Of a stretch of DNA of 64,000 nt, positions 27,540 to 35,890 are shown piece after piece (position 1 is the stretch's first letter; each line of letters begins with the position of its first letter). Both the position numbers and the translations under genes were made by a program. The notes under the pieces are model-generated. The model was not told the origin of the DNA, did not search any database, and worked only from the letters and a program-made list of their open reading frames with translations. Source of the DNA: CADEEN01 sp963738425 (GTDB taxonomy: Bacteria; Pseudomonadota; Gammaproteobacteria; Burkholderiales; Burkholderiaceae_C); contig CAVTWT010000007.1 of the NCBI GenBank assembly GCA_963738425.1, positions 62,001-126,000 of the forward strand, given 5' to 3'.

Positions 27540-28526
27540 ATGACCTCAGTCGATCCCCGCCTCGCCCTGTTCGACGCCGACGAACCCGCCGCGCCGGTGA
27601 TTCCGGTCTGCGATCACTATGCGGGCGTCGAGGCGCGCATGAAGAAGAGCCTGCGCCTGCAAGCCGAACTCGGCCCGGTGTTCGACGTCACGCTCGATGC
27701 CGAAGATGGCGCTCCGGTCGGCGGCGAAGTCGAGCATGCGCTGCTGATCGCAGCCTTGCTGGCCAGCAGCGACAACCGGTTCGGCCGCGTCGGCGTGCGG
27801 CTGTTGCCGGTGCAGCATCCGAAGTTCGAAGAGCTGGCCAGCATCGTGCTCGACTCGGCGCGCGCGCCGGCCTACCTGATGCTGCCCAAGCCGCGCCATC
27901 TGGCCGACGTGCAGCGCGCAGCGCACGCCATCGACAGGCTCGGCGGGGGCGCCGTGCCGCTGCACGCACTCATCGAGACGCATGGCGCTCTGGCTGAAGT
28001 GCAGGCCATCGCCGCGCACCCGCGCATCCAGTCGCTGTCCTTTGGCTTGATGGACTTCGTTTCCGCGCACCGCGGCGCGATCCCGGCGTCGGCGATGGGC
28101 GTCAAGGGCCAGTTCGAGCACCCGCTGGTGGTGCGCGCCAAGCTCGAGATCGCCGCCGCGTGTCACGCCCATGCCAAGGTGCCGTCGCATTGCGTCGTCA
28201 CCGAGTTCAAGCACGCGCGCGCCCTGATGGACGCTGCGACGCAGGCCTGCCGGCAGTTCGGCTACACGCGCATGTGGAGCATCCATCCGGACCAGATCCG
28301 CACCATCGTCGATGCCTTCACGCCGAGCGTGGCCGAGGTCGATCAGGCGGTCGAGATCATCACCGCCGCGCACGCTGCGCAGTGGGCCCCGATCCGCCAC
28401 CACGACACCTTGCACGACCGCGCGAGCTATCGCTACTTCTGGCAGATCCTGGAGCGTGCGCACCGCACCTCGTATGCCGATGGGCCGCAGCTGCCGGCCG
28501 AAGTGCGCGCTGCATTTTTCAGATGA
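27540..28526 (+). CDS. CitE-like HpcH/HpaI aldolase family CoA-ester lyase
   Basis: 328 residues of the HpcH/HpaI fold, a TIM barrel that uses Mg2+ and cleaves C-C bonds in CoA esters such as malyl-CoA or citramalyl-CoA. Visible blocks are FDVTLDAEDGAPVG (acidic metal-binding region), LMLPKPRHLADV, the ALIETHGAL strand with its catalytic Glu, LSFGLMDFVSA, and MWSIHPDQIRTIVDAFTPS near the C terminus. ATG 27540 is used; TTG 27528 is possible. It is free-standing with no citrate lyase alpha or gamma partner, so it is unlikely to be part of the classical citrate lyase. Divergence from tctC suggests it acts on imported acids. Confidence 0.88.
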   Translation: MTSVDPRLALFDADEPAAPVIPVCDHYAGVEARMKKSLRLQAELGPVFDVTLDAEDGAPVGGEVEHALLIAALLASSDNRFGRVGVRLLPVQHPKFEELASIVLDSARAPAYLMLPKPRHLADVQRAAHAIDRLGGGAVPLHALIETHGALAEVQAIAAHPRIQSLSFGLMDFVSAHRGAIPASAMGVKGQFEHPLVVRAKLEIAAACHAHAKVPSHCVVTEFKHARALMDAATQACRQFGYTRMWSIHPDQIRTIVDAFTPSVAEVDQAVEIITAAHAAQWAPIRHHDTLHDRASYRYFWQILERAHRTSYADGPQLPAEVRAAFFR

Positions 28527-28603
28527 CGCAACCGGGCAACGTCTTGCAACGCCATCGCCTGACGTGCCGGGACAATGCGCTGCTCACGCCACGAAAGACA
28601 CGC

Positions 28604-29124
28604 ATGAACCGATTCCTGATTGCCCTGCCCGCTGTCGTTGCCTTGGCGCTGAGCCTGCCGTCGATGGCTCAGACCTCCAAGCCCAGCCCCGACGACAAAG
28701 GCCGTCCCCGAAGAAGGTGATGGCAAAGAAGGCAGCAAAGCCCGCACCGGTTGCCGCAGCGCCGCTGTCGGCGGCTGACGATGAGCAGAAAGCGGCCGCC
28801 GGCATCGCTCACCTGGGCGACTACGCGTGCGAGTTCAACCAGACGGTGACGGTGGCCACCAACAACTTGAGCCCGGGCTACATCGACGTCGTGCACAACA
28901 AGCAGACCTGGATCATGAAGCCGGTGCTGTCGTCCACCGGCGCGCTGCGCCTGGAAGACGTCAAGGGCCGCATGCTGATGATCCAGATCGCGAACAAGTC
29001 GATGGTGATGGACTCCCAGGCCGGGCAGCGCGTGGTCGATGGCTGCCAGCACGAGAAGCAGCGCGAGTTCGAGCGCACGCTCAGCGGCAACGCCAATGCG
29101 GGCGGCGGTTTGCTCAAGCCCTGA
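28604..29124 (+). CDS. Exported hypothetical protein (one frame break)
   Basis: The N terminus is a signal peptide (MNRFLIALPAVVALALSLPSMAQ). After a break near 28703 the frame reads KKVMAKKAAKPAPVAAAPLSAADDEQ, a Lys/Ala/Pro linker, followed by a domain with HLGDYACEFNQTVTV, GYIDVVHNKQTWIMKPVLSS and GRMLMIQIANKSMVMD, about 172 residues in all. The second half resembles small conserved periplasmic proteins of Burkholderiales; the fold and role are not known to me. It lies 77 bases after the lyase gene and is followed by two hairpins before serC. Confidence 0.72.
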
Positions 29125-29134
29125 GTCCACCTGA

Positions 29135-29188
29135 GGCCGCGAAACGCGGCCGTCGATAATGGGGCTCTACGAATTGGAGCCCCATTTT
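29135..29188 (+). promoter_or_regulatory. Two consecutive stem-loops just upstream of serC
   Basis: Stem 1: GGCCGCG-AAA-CGCGGCC (29135-29151). Stem 2: ATGGGGCTC / GAGCCCCAT (29159-29185) with a nine-base loop, followed by four T. The second resembles an intrinsic terminator and ends only eight bases before the serC ATG, and it holds the only GGAG near that start. It could end transcription of the upstream gene, or control serC as a leader. Confidence 0.55.
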
Positions 29189-29192
29189 CATC

Positions 29193-30276
29193 ATGACCCG
29201 TGTTTTCAACTTCAGCGCCGGCCCGGCCGCGCTGCCCGAACCCGTGTTGCGCCGCGCTGCCGAGGAGATGCTCGACTGGCACGGTTCGGGCATGTCGGTC
29301 ATGGAAATGAGCCACCGCGGCAAGGAGTTCATCTCGATCGCCGAGCAGGCCGAGAGCCCTGCTGCGCGAATTGCTGGCGGTTCCCGTCAACTACAAGGTG
29401 CTGTTCATGCAGGGTGGCGCGATCGGCGAGAACGCCATCGTGCCGATGAACCTGCTGCGCGGCAAGACGAGCATCGATTTCATCGACACCGGCGAGTGGT
29501 CGAAGAAGTCGATCAAGGAAGCGAAGAAATATGCGGCGGTGAATGTGGCCGCGTCGTCGTCGGCCACCGGCTACGACCGCGTGCCCGAGCGGCAAACGTG
29601 GAAGCTCGATGCCAACGCCGCGTACGTGCACATCTGCAGCAACGAAACCATCGGCGGCGTCGAATACCACTTCACGCCCGATGTCGGCAGCGTGCCGCTG
29701 GTGGCCGACATGTCGAGCGACATCCTGTCGCGGCCGGTCGATGTGGCGAAGTACGGCCTGATCTACGGCGGTGCGCAGAAGAACATCGGCCCGGCAGGCC
29801 TGACGATCGTCATCGTGCGCGACGACCTGCTCGGTCAGGCGCTGCCGGTCACGCCGTCGGCCTTCGACTTCGCCACCGTGGCCGAGAACGAGTCGATGTA
29901 CAACACGCCGCCGACCTACGCGATCTACATCGCCGGCCTGGTCTTCCAGTGGTTGAAGGATCAGGGCGGCTTGACCGCGATGGCCGAGCGCAACCGTGTC
30001 AAGGCGGCGCTGCTCTACGACTTTCTCGACGGCAGCAGCTTCTTCACGAGCCCGGTGCAGCGCGACTGCCGCTCGCTGATGAACGTGCCGTTCAAGTTCA
30101 AGAACGAAGCGCTCGACGGCGAATTCCTCAAGGGCGCCGAGGCCCGCGGCATGCTGCAATTGAAGGGCCACCGCTCGGTCGGCGGCATGCGCGCCTCGAT
30201 CTACAACGCGATGCCGATCGAGGGCGTGAAGGCGCTGGTGGCCTACATGAAGGAATTCGAGGCCCAGCATGGTTGA
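29193..30276 (+). CDS. serC: Phosphoserine aminotransferase (one frame break)
   Basis: About 360 residues once one extra C near 29357 is removed. It starts TRVFNFSAGPAALPEPVL and MSVMEMSHRGKEF, the family start. The main frame continues YKVLFMQGGAIGENAIVPMNL, then the PLP-lysine motif YGGAQKNIGPAG, and ends GHRSVGGMRASIYNAMP. It converts 3-phosphohydroxypyruvate and glutamate to phosphoserine, and may also serve pyridoxine synthesis. The last codons overlap the serA start by eight bases, so the two serine-pathway enzymes are coupled. Confidence 0.94.
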
Positions 30277-31453
30277 GCCACTGCGCGTGCTGGTGTTGAA
30301 CCAGATCGCCGCCGTCGGCCTGAAGCGGCTGCCGGCCGACCGCTACACGGTGGCCAAGGACGTCGCGCAGCCCGACGCGATCCTGGTGCGCTCGGCCGAC
30401 ATGCACGCGATGGAGATTCCGGCCAGCGTGCGCGCGATCGGCCGCGCCGGCGCCGGCACCAACAACATCCCGGTCAAGGCGATGAGCGCCCGCGGCGTTC
30501 CGGTGTTCATCGCGCCCGGCGCCAATGCCAATGCAGTCAAGGAACTGGTGCTGGCCGGCATGCTGATGGCCGCCCGCAACCTGCCCGGCGCGCTGCGTTT
30601 TGTCGCTGCACTGGACCCGAACGACGCGGCGATGGACTCGCGTGTCGAAGACGGCAAGAAGGCCTTCGCCGGCTTCGAGCTCGCCGGGCACACGCTGGGC
30701 ATCGTCGGCCTGGGCAAGATCGGCTGCCTGGTGGCCGACGCAGCGATCAAGCTGGGCATGAACGTGCTCGGCTTCGACCCGGACATCACGATCGACGCGG
30801 CCTGGAGCCTGCCTTCGCAGGTCAAGCGCGCGACGAGCGTGGCCGAGGTGCTGAAGGCCAGCCACTTCGTCACGCTGCACGTGCCGCTGGTGGACGCGAC
30901 ACGCGGTCTTGTGAATCCGAACAACATCAGCACCATGCGCAGCGGCGCCGTGCTGCTGAACTTCTCGCGCGAGGGCGTGGTCGACAACGCGGCCGTGCTG
31001 GCCGCGCTGGAGAGCCGGCACCTGGGGGGCTATGTGTGCGACTTCCCGCATGCCGCGATCAACGGCCACGAGCGCGTGCTCGCGCTGCCGCACCTGGGCG
31101 CTTCGACGCGCGAGGCCGAAGACAACAGCGCGCTGATGGTGGTCGACCAGCTGCGCGACTTCCTGGAACACGGCAACGTCGCGCGCTCGGTCAACTTCCC
31201 CGAGGTGGCGATGCACCGCGAGTCGCCCTGGCGCGTGGCGATCGCCAACGCCAACGTGCCCAACATGCTGGGCCAGATCTCGACCGCGATGGCGCAGGCC
31301 GGCCTGAACATCCACAACATGGTCAACAAGAGCCGCGGCGAAGTGGCTTACACGCTGGTCGACGTCGACAGCGCGGTGCAGCCCGCCGTCCTGGCGAAAC
31401 TGGCGTCGATCGACGGCGTGCTGTCGGTGCGCTACCTGCCGCAGCCGGGCTGA
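30269..31453 (+). CDS. serA: D-3-phosphoglycerate dehydrogenase with ACT domain
   Basis: 394 residues. NAD-binding GIVGLGKIG near residue 150, catalytic Arg in LNFSREGVVD, Glu/Asp in the next helix, and the catalytic His in ALPHLGASTREAEDN are all present. The last 75 residues (AIANANVPNMLGQISTAMAQAGLNI) are an ACT domain that usually binds serine for feedback control. It oxidises 3-phosphoglycerate as the first step of serine synthesis. It overlaps serC by eight bases and converges with a TctC-type gene. Confidence 0.93.
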   Translation: MVEPLRVLVLNQIAAVGLKRLPADRYTVAKDVAQPDAILVRSADMHAMEIPASVRAIGRAGAGTNNIPVKAMSARGVPVFIAPGANANAVKELVLAGMLMAARNLPGALRFVAALDPNDAAMDSRVEDGKKAFAGFELAGHTLGIVGLGKIGCLVADAAIKLGMNVLGFDPDITIDAAWSLPSQVKRATSVAEVLKASHFVTLHVPLVDATRGLVNPNNISTMRSGAVLLNFSREGVVDNAAVLAALESRHLGGYVCDFPHAAINGHERVLALPHLGASTREAEDNSALMVVDQLRDFLEHGNVARSVNFPEVAMHRESPWRVAIANANVPNMLGQISTAMAQAGLNIHNMVNKSRGEVAYTLVDVDSAVQPAVLAKLASIDGVLSVRYLPQPG

Positions 31454-31457
31454 GCGC

Positions 31458-32426
31458 TCACGACTTCTTCGCCAGGCCCATGCGCTCGATCGTCGCACGC
31501 TCGGCCTCGAAGGTCTGCGCCCCGTAGCGCGTGTACTCGTCGCTGCCCATGTAGATCACCGGCTGGTAGAACTTGTCCAGCGTCTCGAGCACCTTCGGGT
31601 CTTCGAGCGTCTTGCGGAAGGCGTCGTGCAGCACCTTGACCACCGCCGGGTCCATGCCCTTCGGGCCGCCGATGCCGAAGGGTGACTCGCTGATCGTGTC
31701 CCAGCCGCTCTCCTTGACCGTCGGCACGTCGGCGAAGGCCTTGTTGCGCTCGCGTCCGAGCGTGGCCAGCAGGCGCAGCTTGCCGGCGCGCACGTGCGGC
31801 GCGAACTCGGTCGTGCCGCTCATCACCGGGATGTGCCCGCCGAGAATGGACTGCATGATCTCGGCGCTGCCCTTGAACGGCACGTCCTGCGTCTTGAAGC
31901 CGGCCTTGAAGGCGAACTCCTCGAACGCCAGGTGCGGCGTGGTGCCGGTGCCGGTGTGGCCGTAGGTCAGCTTGCCCGGGTTGGCGCGCGCCCAGTCGAC
32001 CATTTCCTTCAGCGTCTTGAACGGCGCGTCCATCGTGGCCGCGATGCCGAAGGTGTAGCCGGTGAGGCAGACGATGTGGGTCAGGTCGGCCACCGGGTCG
32101 AACGCCATCTTCTGCATGTGCGGCAGGCGGTAGATGCCCAGCGGCAGCTGCGTCACGGTGTAGCCGTCGGGCTTGGCCGTGACCATCGCCGTGGCGCCGA
32201 GCGTGCCACCCACGCCGGCCCTGTTCTCGGTGATCACCGGCACGCCCAGCACGCGCGAAGCACTTTCGCCGAAGGCGCGCACCACCGCGTCGCTCGAGCC
32301 GCCCGGCGGCCAGGGGCAGATCAGCGTGATCGGCTTGCTCGGGAAGCGATCCTGGGCCCGCAACGCGAGCGGCGCGCCGAGCAGCGCGGCGCTGGCACAG
32401 ACGAGGCGGCGGCGGGACAGAGTCAT
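31458..32426 (-). CDS. Orphan TctC/Bug-family periplasmic binding protein
   Basis: 322 residues. Signal peptide ending ALRAQDR, then FPSKPITLICPWPPGGSSDAVVRAF, the Bug-family start; VPVITENRAGVGGTLGA and GHTGTGTTPHL follow. It begins at ATG 32426 with GGAGCAT upstream. No TctA or TctB gene lies beside it, as is usual for the many orphan Bug receptors of Burkholderiales; it may use the transporter at 24464-27447 or serve as a sensor. The residues before ATG 32426 in the open frame have no similarity and are not included. Confidence 0.9.
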   Translation of the reverse strand: MTLSRRRLVCASAALLGAPLALRAQDRFPSKPITLICPWPPGGSSDAVVRAFGESASRVLGVPVITENRAGVGGTLGATAMVTAKPDGYTVTQLPLGIYRLPHMQKMAFDPVADLTHIVCLTGYTFGIAATMDAPFKTLKEMVDWARANPGKLTYGHTGTGTTPHLAFEEFAFKAGFKTQDVPFKGSAEIMQSILGGHIPVMSGTTEFAPHVRAGKLRLLATLGRERNKAFADVPTVKESGWDTISESPFGIGGPKGMDPAVVKVLHDAFRKTLEDPKVLETLDKFYQPVIYMGSDEYTRYGAQTFEAERATIERMGLAKKS

Positions 32427-32529
32427 AGGGGATGCTCCAGGCGATGAAAACGGGGTGGCGCAGCTTAGGCGCGCGGCAGCCGTTTCGCGTGATGGAACAC
32501 CCTGATTCGACATCGGCACGGATCGGAAA

Positions 32530-32550
32530 GTATGTACAATTCGTGCATAC
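32530..32550. promoter_or_regulatory. Candidate operator palindrome of the VapBC-type pair
   Basis: An imperfect palindrome, GTATG...CATAC, with 8 of 10 matching pairs around a central ATT, sits 26 bases upstream of the antitoxin ATG. Toxin-antitoxin operons are usually repressed by the antitoxin-toxin complex at such a site. The local AT richness also fits a promoter. Confidence 0.5.
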
Positions 32551-32576
32551 CTAGTCGTTCAGACGGAGCACCTGCA

Positions 32577-32840
32577 ATGGAAGCCACCGTGGCCGAACGC
32601 GGCCAGATCACCCTGCCGAAGGCTGTGCGCGATGCCCTTGGCCTGACCAAGGGCAGCAAGCTGAAAATCGAACTCGACGGCAGCCGCATCGTCATCCGCA
32701 AGGACGTTGACGACGCGCTGTCACGGTTGCGCGGCCGCTTCAAGCTCGACGGCTTCGCCAACACCGACGAAGCGATGCGCGCCATCCGCGGGCACGCGCC
32801 CGGCGACCCGTACTTGCCGCCCGAGGACGACAAGGCTTGA
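32577..32840 (+). CDS. vapB: AbrB/MazE/SpoVT-type antitoxin
   Basis: 87 residues starting MEATVAERGQITLPKAVRDALGL, the swapped-hairpin AbrB DNA-binding fold. ATG 32577 has GGAG before it; the 15 codons upstream in the same frame are not family-like. The C-terminal half (DDALSRLRGRFKLDGFANTDEAM) would wrap the toxin. Its stop overlaps the toxin start. Confidence 0.85.
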   Translation: MEATVAERGQITLPKAVRDALGLTKGSKLKIELDGSRIVIRKDVDDALSRLRGRFKLDGFANTDEAMRAIRGHAPGDPYLPPEDDKA

Positions 32841-33238
32841 TCGCTGCAGACTCTTCCGTGCTGATCGACCTTATCGGTGGCGGCGACGGATCGCTGGCTG
32901 CCGCGTCGGCGGTGCGGCAGGCGCTTCACGCCGGCCCCGTCGTGCTCTGCGCAGTGGCGCTCGCCGAGCTGTGCACTTCGTTCAAGGGCGGTTCGGAAGT
33001 TCTGCAACACCTCGAAGACGCCGGCATCGCCTACAGCCCGATGGAATCCAAATCCGCCCTGCGTGCCGGAGAGATGCAGCGCCGCTACCGCCAACGCGGC
33101 GGCAACCGCAGCCGTACCGTCGCCGATTTCCTGATCGGCGCCCACGCGATGATGCAGTGCAACGCACTGATCACAAGCGACGACGGTTTTTATCGCGACT
33201 ACTTCAAGGGCCTCAAGGTCATCGTGCCGAAAGCCTGA
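32837..33238 (+). CDS. vapC: VapC-type PIN-domain toxin
   Basis: 133 residues. PIN-domain acidic residues are visible at AADSSVLIDLI (N terminus), ALAELCTSF (Glu), TVADFLIGAHA and ITSDDGFYRDYF near the C terminus. VapC toxins are Mg2+-dependent ribonucleases, often cutting tRNA. The gene starts with TTG 32837, overlapping the antitoxin TGA by three bases, a rare start that gives low and coupled translation. It ends 41 bases before acnB. Confidence 0.85.
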   Translation: MIAADSSVLIDLIGGGDGSLAAASAVRQALHAGPVVLCAVALAELCTSFKGGSEVLQHLEDAGIAYSPMESKSALRAGEMQRRYRQRGGNRSRTVADFLIGAHAMMQCNALITSDDGFYRDYFKGLKVIVPKA

Positions 33239-33279
33239 GCCCACCCTTCCCTTCGACTTCCTCCTGGAGCCACCGTCCC

Positions 33280-35871
33280 ATGCTGACCGCCTACCGCCAA
33301 CACACCGCCGAACGCCACGCCCTGGGCATCCCGCCGCTGCCGCTGGATGCCAAGCAGGTGGCCGAGCTGATCGAGCTCATCAAGTCGCCGCCCGCCGGCG
33401 AAGAGGCCTTCCTGCTCGACCTGCTGACGCACCGCGTGCCGCCCGGCGTGGACGATGCGGCCAAGGTCAAGGCCAGCTTCCTGGCCGCGGTGGCGCATGG
33501 CGAGCTGAAGGTCGGCCTGATCTCCAAGGCCAAGGCCACCGAGCTGCTCGGCACCATGGTCGGCGGCTACAACGTGCACCCGCTGATCGAACTGCTCGAC
33601 GATGCCGACGTGGCCACCGTCGCGGCCGAGGGCCTGAAGAAGACGCTGCTGATGTTCGACTTCTTCAACGACGTGGCCGAGAAGGCGCGCGCCGGCAATG
33701 TGCACGCCAAGGCCGTGATGAAGAGCTGGGCCGACGCCGAGTGGTTCACCTCGCGCCCGGAGGTGCCGAAGTCGATCACCGTTTCCGTCTTCAAGGTGCC
33801 GGGCGAAACGAACACCGACGACCTCTCGCCCGCGCCCGACGCCTGGAGCCGCCCGGACATCCCGCTGCACTACCTCGCGATGCTGAAGAACACCCGCGAC
33901 GGCGCGGCCTTCAAGCCCGAAGAAGACGGCAAGCGCGGCCCGATGCAGTTCATCGACGACCTGAAGAAGAAGGGCCATCTCGTCGCCTACGTCGGCGACG
34001 TGGTCGGCACCGGCTCGTCGCGCAAGAGCGCCACCAACAGCGCCATCTGGGCCACCGGCCAGGACATCCCGTTCGTGCCGAACAAGCGCTTCGGCGGCGT
34101 CACGCTCGGCGGCAAGATCGCGCCGATCTTCTTCAACACGCAGGAAGACTCGGGTGCGCTGCCGATCGAGGTCGATGTGGGCAAGCTCGAAATGGGCGAT
34201 GTGATCGACGTGCTGCCGTATGACGGCAAGCTGGTGAAAGACGGCGCGACGGTGGCCGAGTTCAAGCTGAAAAGCGACGTGTTGTTCGACGAGGTGCGCG
34301 CCGGCGGCCGCATCAACCTGATCATCGGCCGCGCGCTCACGGGCAAGGCGCGCGAGTTCCTCGGCCTGCCCGCCTCCACCGTGTTCCGCCTGCCGCAGCC
34401 CCCGGCGGCGACGAAGGCCGGCTTCACCGCGGCGCAGAAGATGGTCGGCCGCGCCTGCGGCTTGCCCGAAGGCCAGGGCATCCGCCCCGGCACCTACTGC
34501 GAGCCGCGCATGACGACCGTGGGCTCGCAGGACACCACCGGCCCGATGACACGCGACGAGTTGAAGGACCTGGCCTGCCTCGGCTTCTCCGCCGACCTGG
34601 TGATGCAGAGCTTCTGCCACACCGCGGCGTACCCGAAGCCGGTCGATGTGAAGACGCACCGCGAGCTGCCGGCCTTCATCAGCAACCGCGGCGGCGTCAG
34701 CCTGCGCCCGGGTGACGGCGTGATCCACTCGTGGCTGAACCGCCTGCTGCTGCCCGACACCGTGGGCACCGGCGGCGACTCGCACACGCGCTTTCCGATC
34801 GGCATTTCGTTTCCCGCCGGTTCGGGCCTCGTGGCCTTCGGCGCGGCCACCGGCGTGATGCCGCTGGACATGCCCGAATCGGTGCTCGTGCGCTTCAAGG
34901 GCACGATGCAGCCCGGCGTCACGCTGCGCGACCTGGTGCACGCGATTCCCTACGCCGCGCTCCAATCTGGTTTGTTGACGGTGGCCAAGGCCGGCAAGAA
35001 GAACGTCTTCTCGGGCCGCATCCTCGAGATCGAGGGCCTGCCGGATTTGAAGGTGGAACAGGCGTTCGAACTGTCGGATGCCAGCGCCGAGCGCAGCGCC
35101 GCCGGCTGCACGATCAAGCTGAACAAGGAACCGGTCATCGAGTACCTGACCAGCAACGTCGTGCTGATGAAGAACATGATCGCCCAGGGCTACGCCGACC
35201 GCCGCACGCTGGAGCGACGCATCAAGGCCGTCGAGGCCTGGCTCGCCAAGCCGACGCTGCTGGAAGCCGACAAGGACGCCGAGTACGCGGCCGTGATCGA
35301 GATCGACCTGAATCAACTCAAGGAGCCGGTGCTCTGCTGCCCGAACGACCCGGACGACGCCAAGCTGCTGAGCGCTGTCGCCGGCACCAAGATCGACGAG
35401 GCCTTCATCGGTTCGTGCATGACCAACATCGGCCACTTCCGCGCCGCGGCCAAGCTGCTCGGCGGCCAGCGTGACATCCCGGTCAAGCTGTGGGTGGCGC
35501 CGCCGACGAAGATGGACCAGAACGAACTGGTCAAGGAAGGCCACTACGCCGCCTTCGGCACCGCCGGCGCGCGCACCGAGATGCCCGGCTGCAGCCTGTG
35601 CATGGGCAACCAGGCGCAGGTGCGCGAAGGCGCGACGGTGGTCTCCACGAGCACGCGCAACTTCCCCAACCGCCTGGGCAAGAACACCAACGTCTATCTC
35701 GCGTCGGCGGAACTGGCCGCGATCGCCAGCAAGCTCGGCCACCTGCCGAGCGTGGCGGAGTACCACGAGGCGATGGGCATCATCAACCAGGATGCCGCCA
35801 GCGTGTACCGCTACATGAACTTCGACCGCATCGAGGAGTACGCCGAGGCAGCGAAGGCGGTCGCGGTCTGA
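33280..35871 (+). CDS. acnB: Bifunctional aconitate hydratase B
   Basis: 863 residues, the normal length for AcnB. An N-terminal HEAT-like domain leads to the swivel domain and the catalytic core. The iron-sulfur cysteines are seen in SCMTNIGHFR and in GCSLCMGNQ (C-x-x-C). GDSHTRFPIG and TRNFPNRLG are also conserved. ATG 33280 follows CTGGAGCC. It isomerises citrate to isocitrate, and may use 2-methylisocitrate. acnA follows in the same direction but with the otnK-like gene between them on the other strand. Confidence 0.97.
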   Translation: MLTAYRQHTAERHALGIPPLPLDAKQVAELIELIKSPPAGEEAFLLDLLTHRVPPGVDDAAKVKASFLAAVAHGELKVGLISKAKATELLGTMVGGYNVHPLIELLDDADVATVAAEGLKKTLLMFDFFNDVAEKARAGNVHAKAVMKSWADAEWFTSRPEVPKSITVSVFKVPGETNTDDLSPAPDAWSRPDIPLHYLAMLKNTRDGAAFKPEEDGKRGPMQFIDDLKKKGHLVAYVGDVVGTGSSRKSATNSAIWATGQDIPFVPNKRFGGVTLGGKIAPIFFNTQEDSGALPIEVDVGKLEMGDVIDVLPYDGKLVKDGATVAEFKLKSDVLFDEVRAGGRINLIIGRALTGKAREFLGLPASTVFRLPQPPAATKAGFTAAQKMVGRACGLPEGQGIRPGTYCEPRMTTVGSQDTTGPMTRDELKDLACLGFSADLVMQSFCHTAAYPKPVDVKTHRELPAFISNRGGVSLRPGDGVIHSWLNRLLLPDTVGTGGDSHTRFPIGISFPAGSGLVAFGAATGVMPLDMPESVLVRFKGTMQPGVTLRDLVHAIPYAALQSGLLTVAKAGKKNVFSGRILEIEGLPDLKVEQAFELSDASAERSAAGCTIKLNKEPVIEYLTSNVVLMKNMIAQGYADRRTLERRIKAVEAWLAKPTLLEADKDAEYAAVIEIDLNQLKEPVLCCPNDPDDAKLLSAVAGTKIDEAFIGSCMTNIGHFRAAAKLLGGQRDIPVKLWVAPPTKMDQNELVKEGHYAAFGTAGARTEMPGCSLCMGNQAQVREGATVVSTSTRNFPNRLGKNTNVYLASAELAAIASKLGHLPSVAEYHEAMGIINQDAASVYRYMNFDRIEEYAEAAKAVAV

Positions 35872-35890
35872 TCGATTCGAGGCGCTGCCG

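Noticed and set aside
33199..35766. An 855-residue open frame on the strand opposite acnB
   Set aside because: High GC leaves long open frames opposite real genes. The product is rich in Arg, Ala, His and Gln with no domain, and acnB fully explains the segment.
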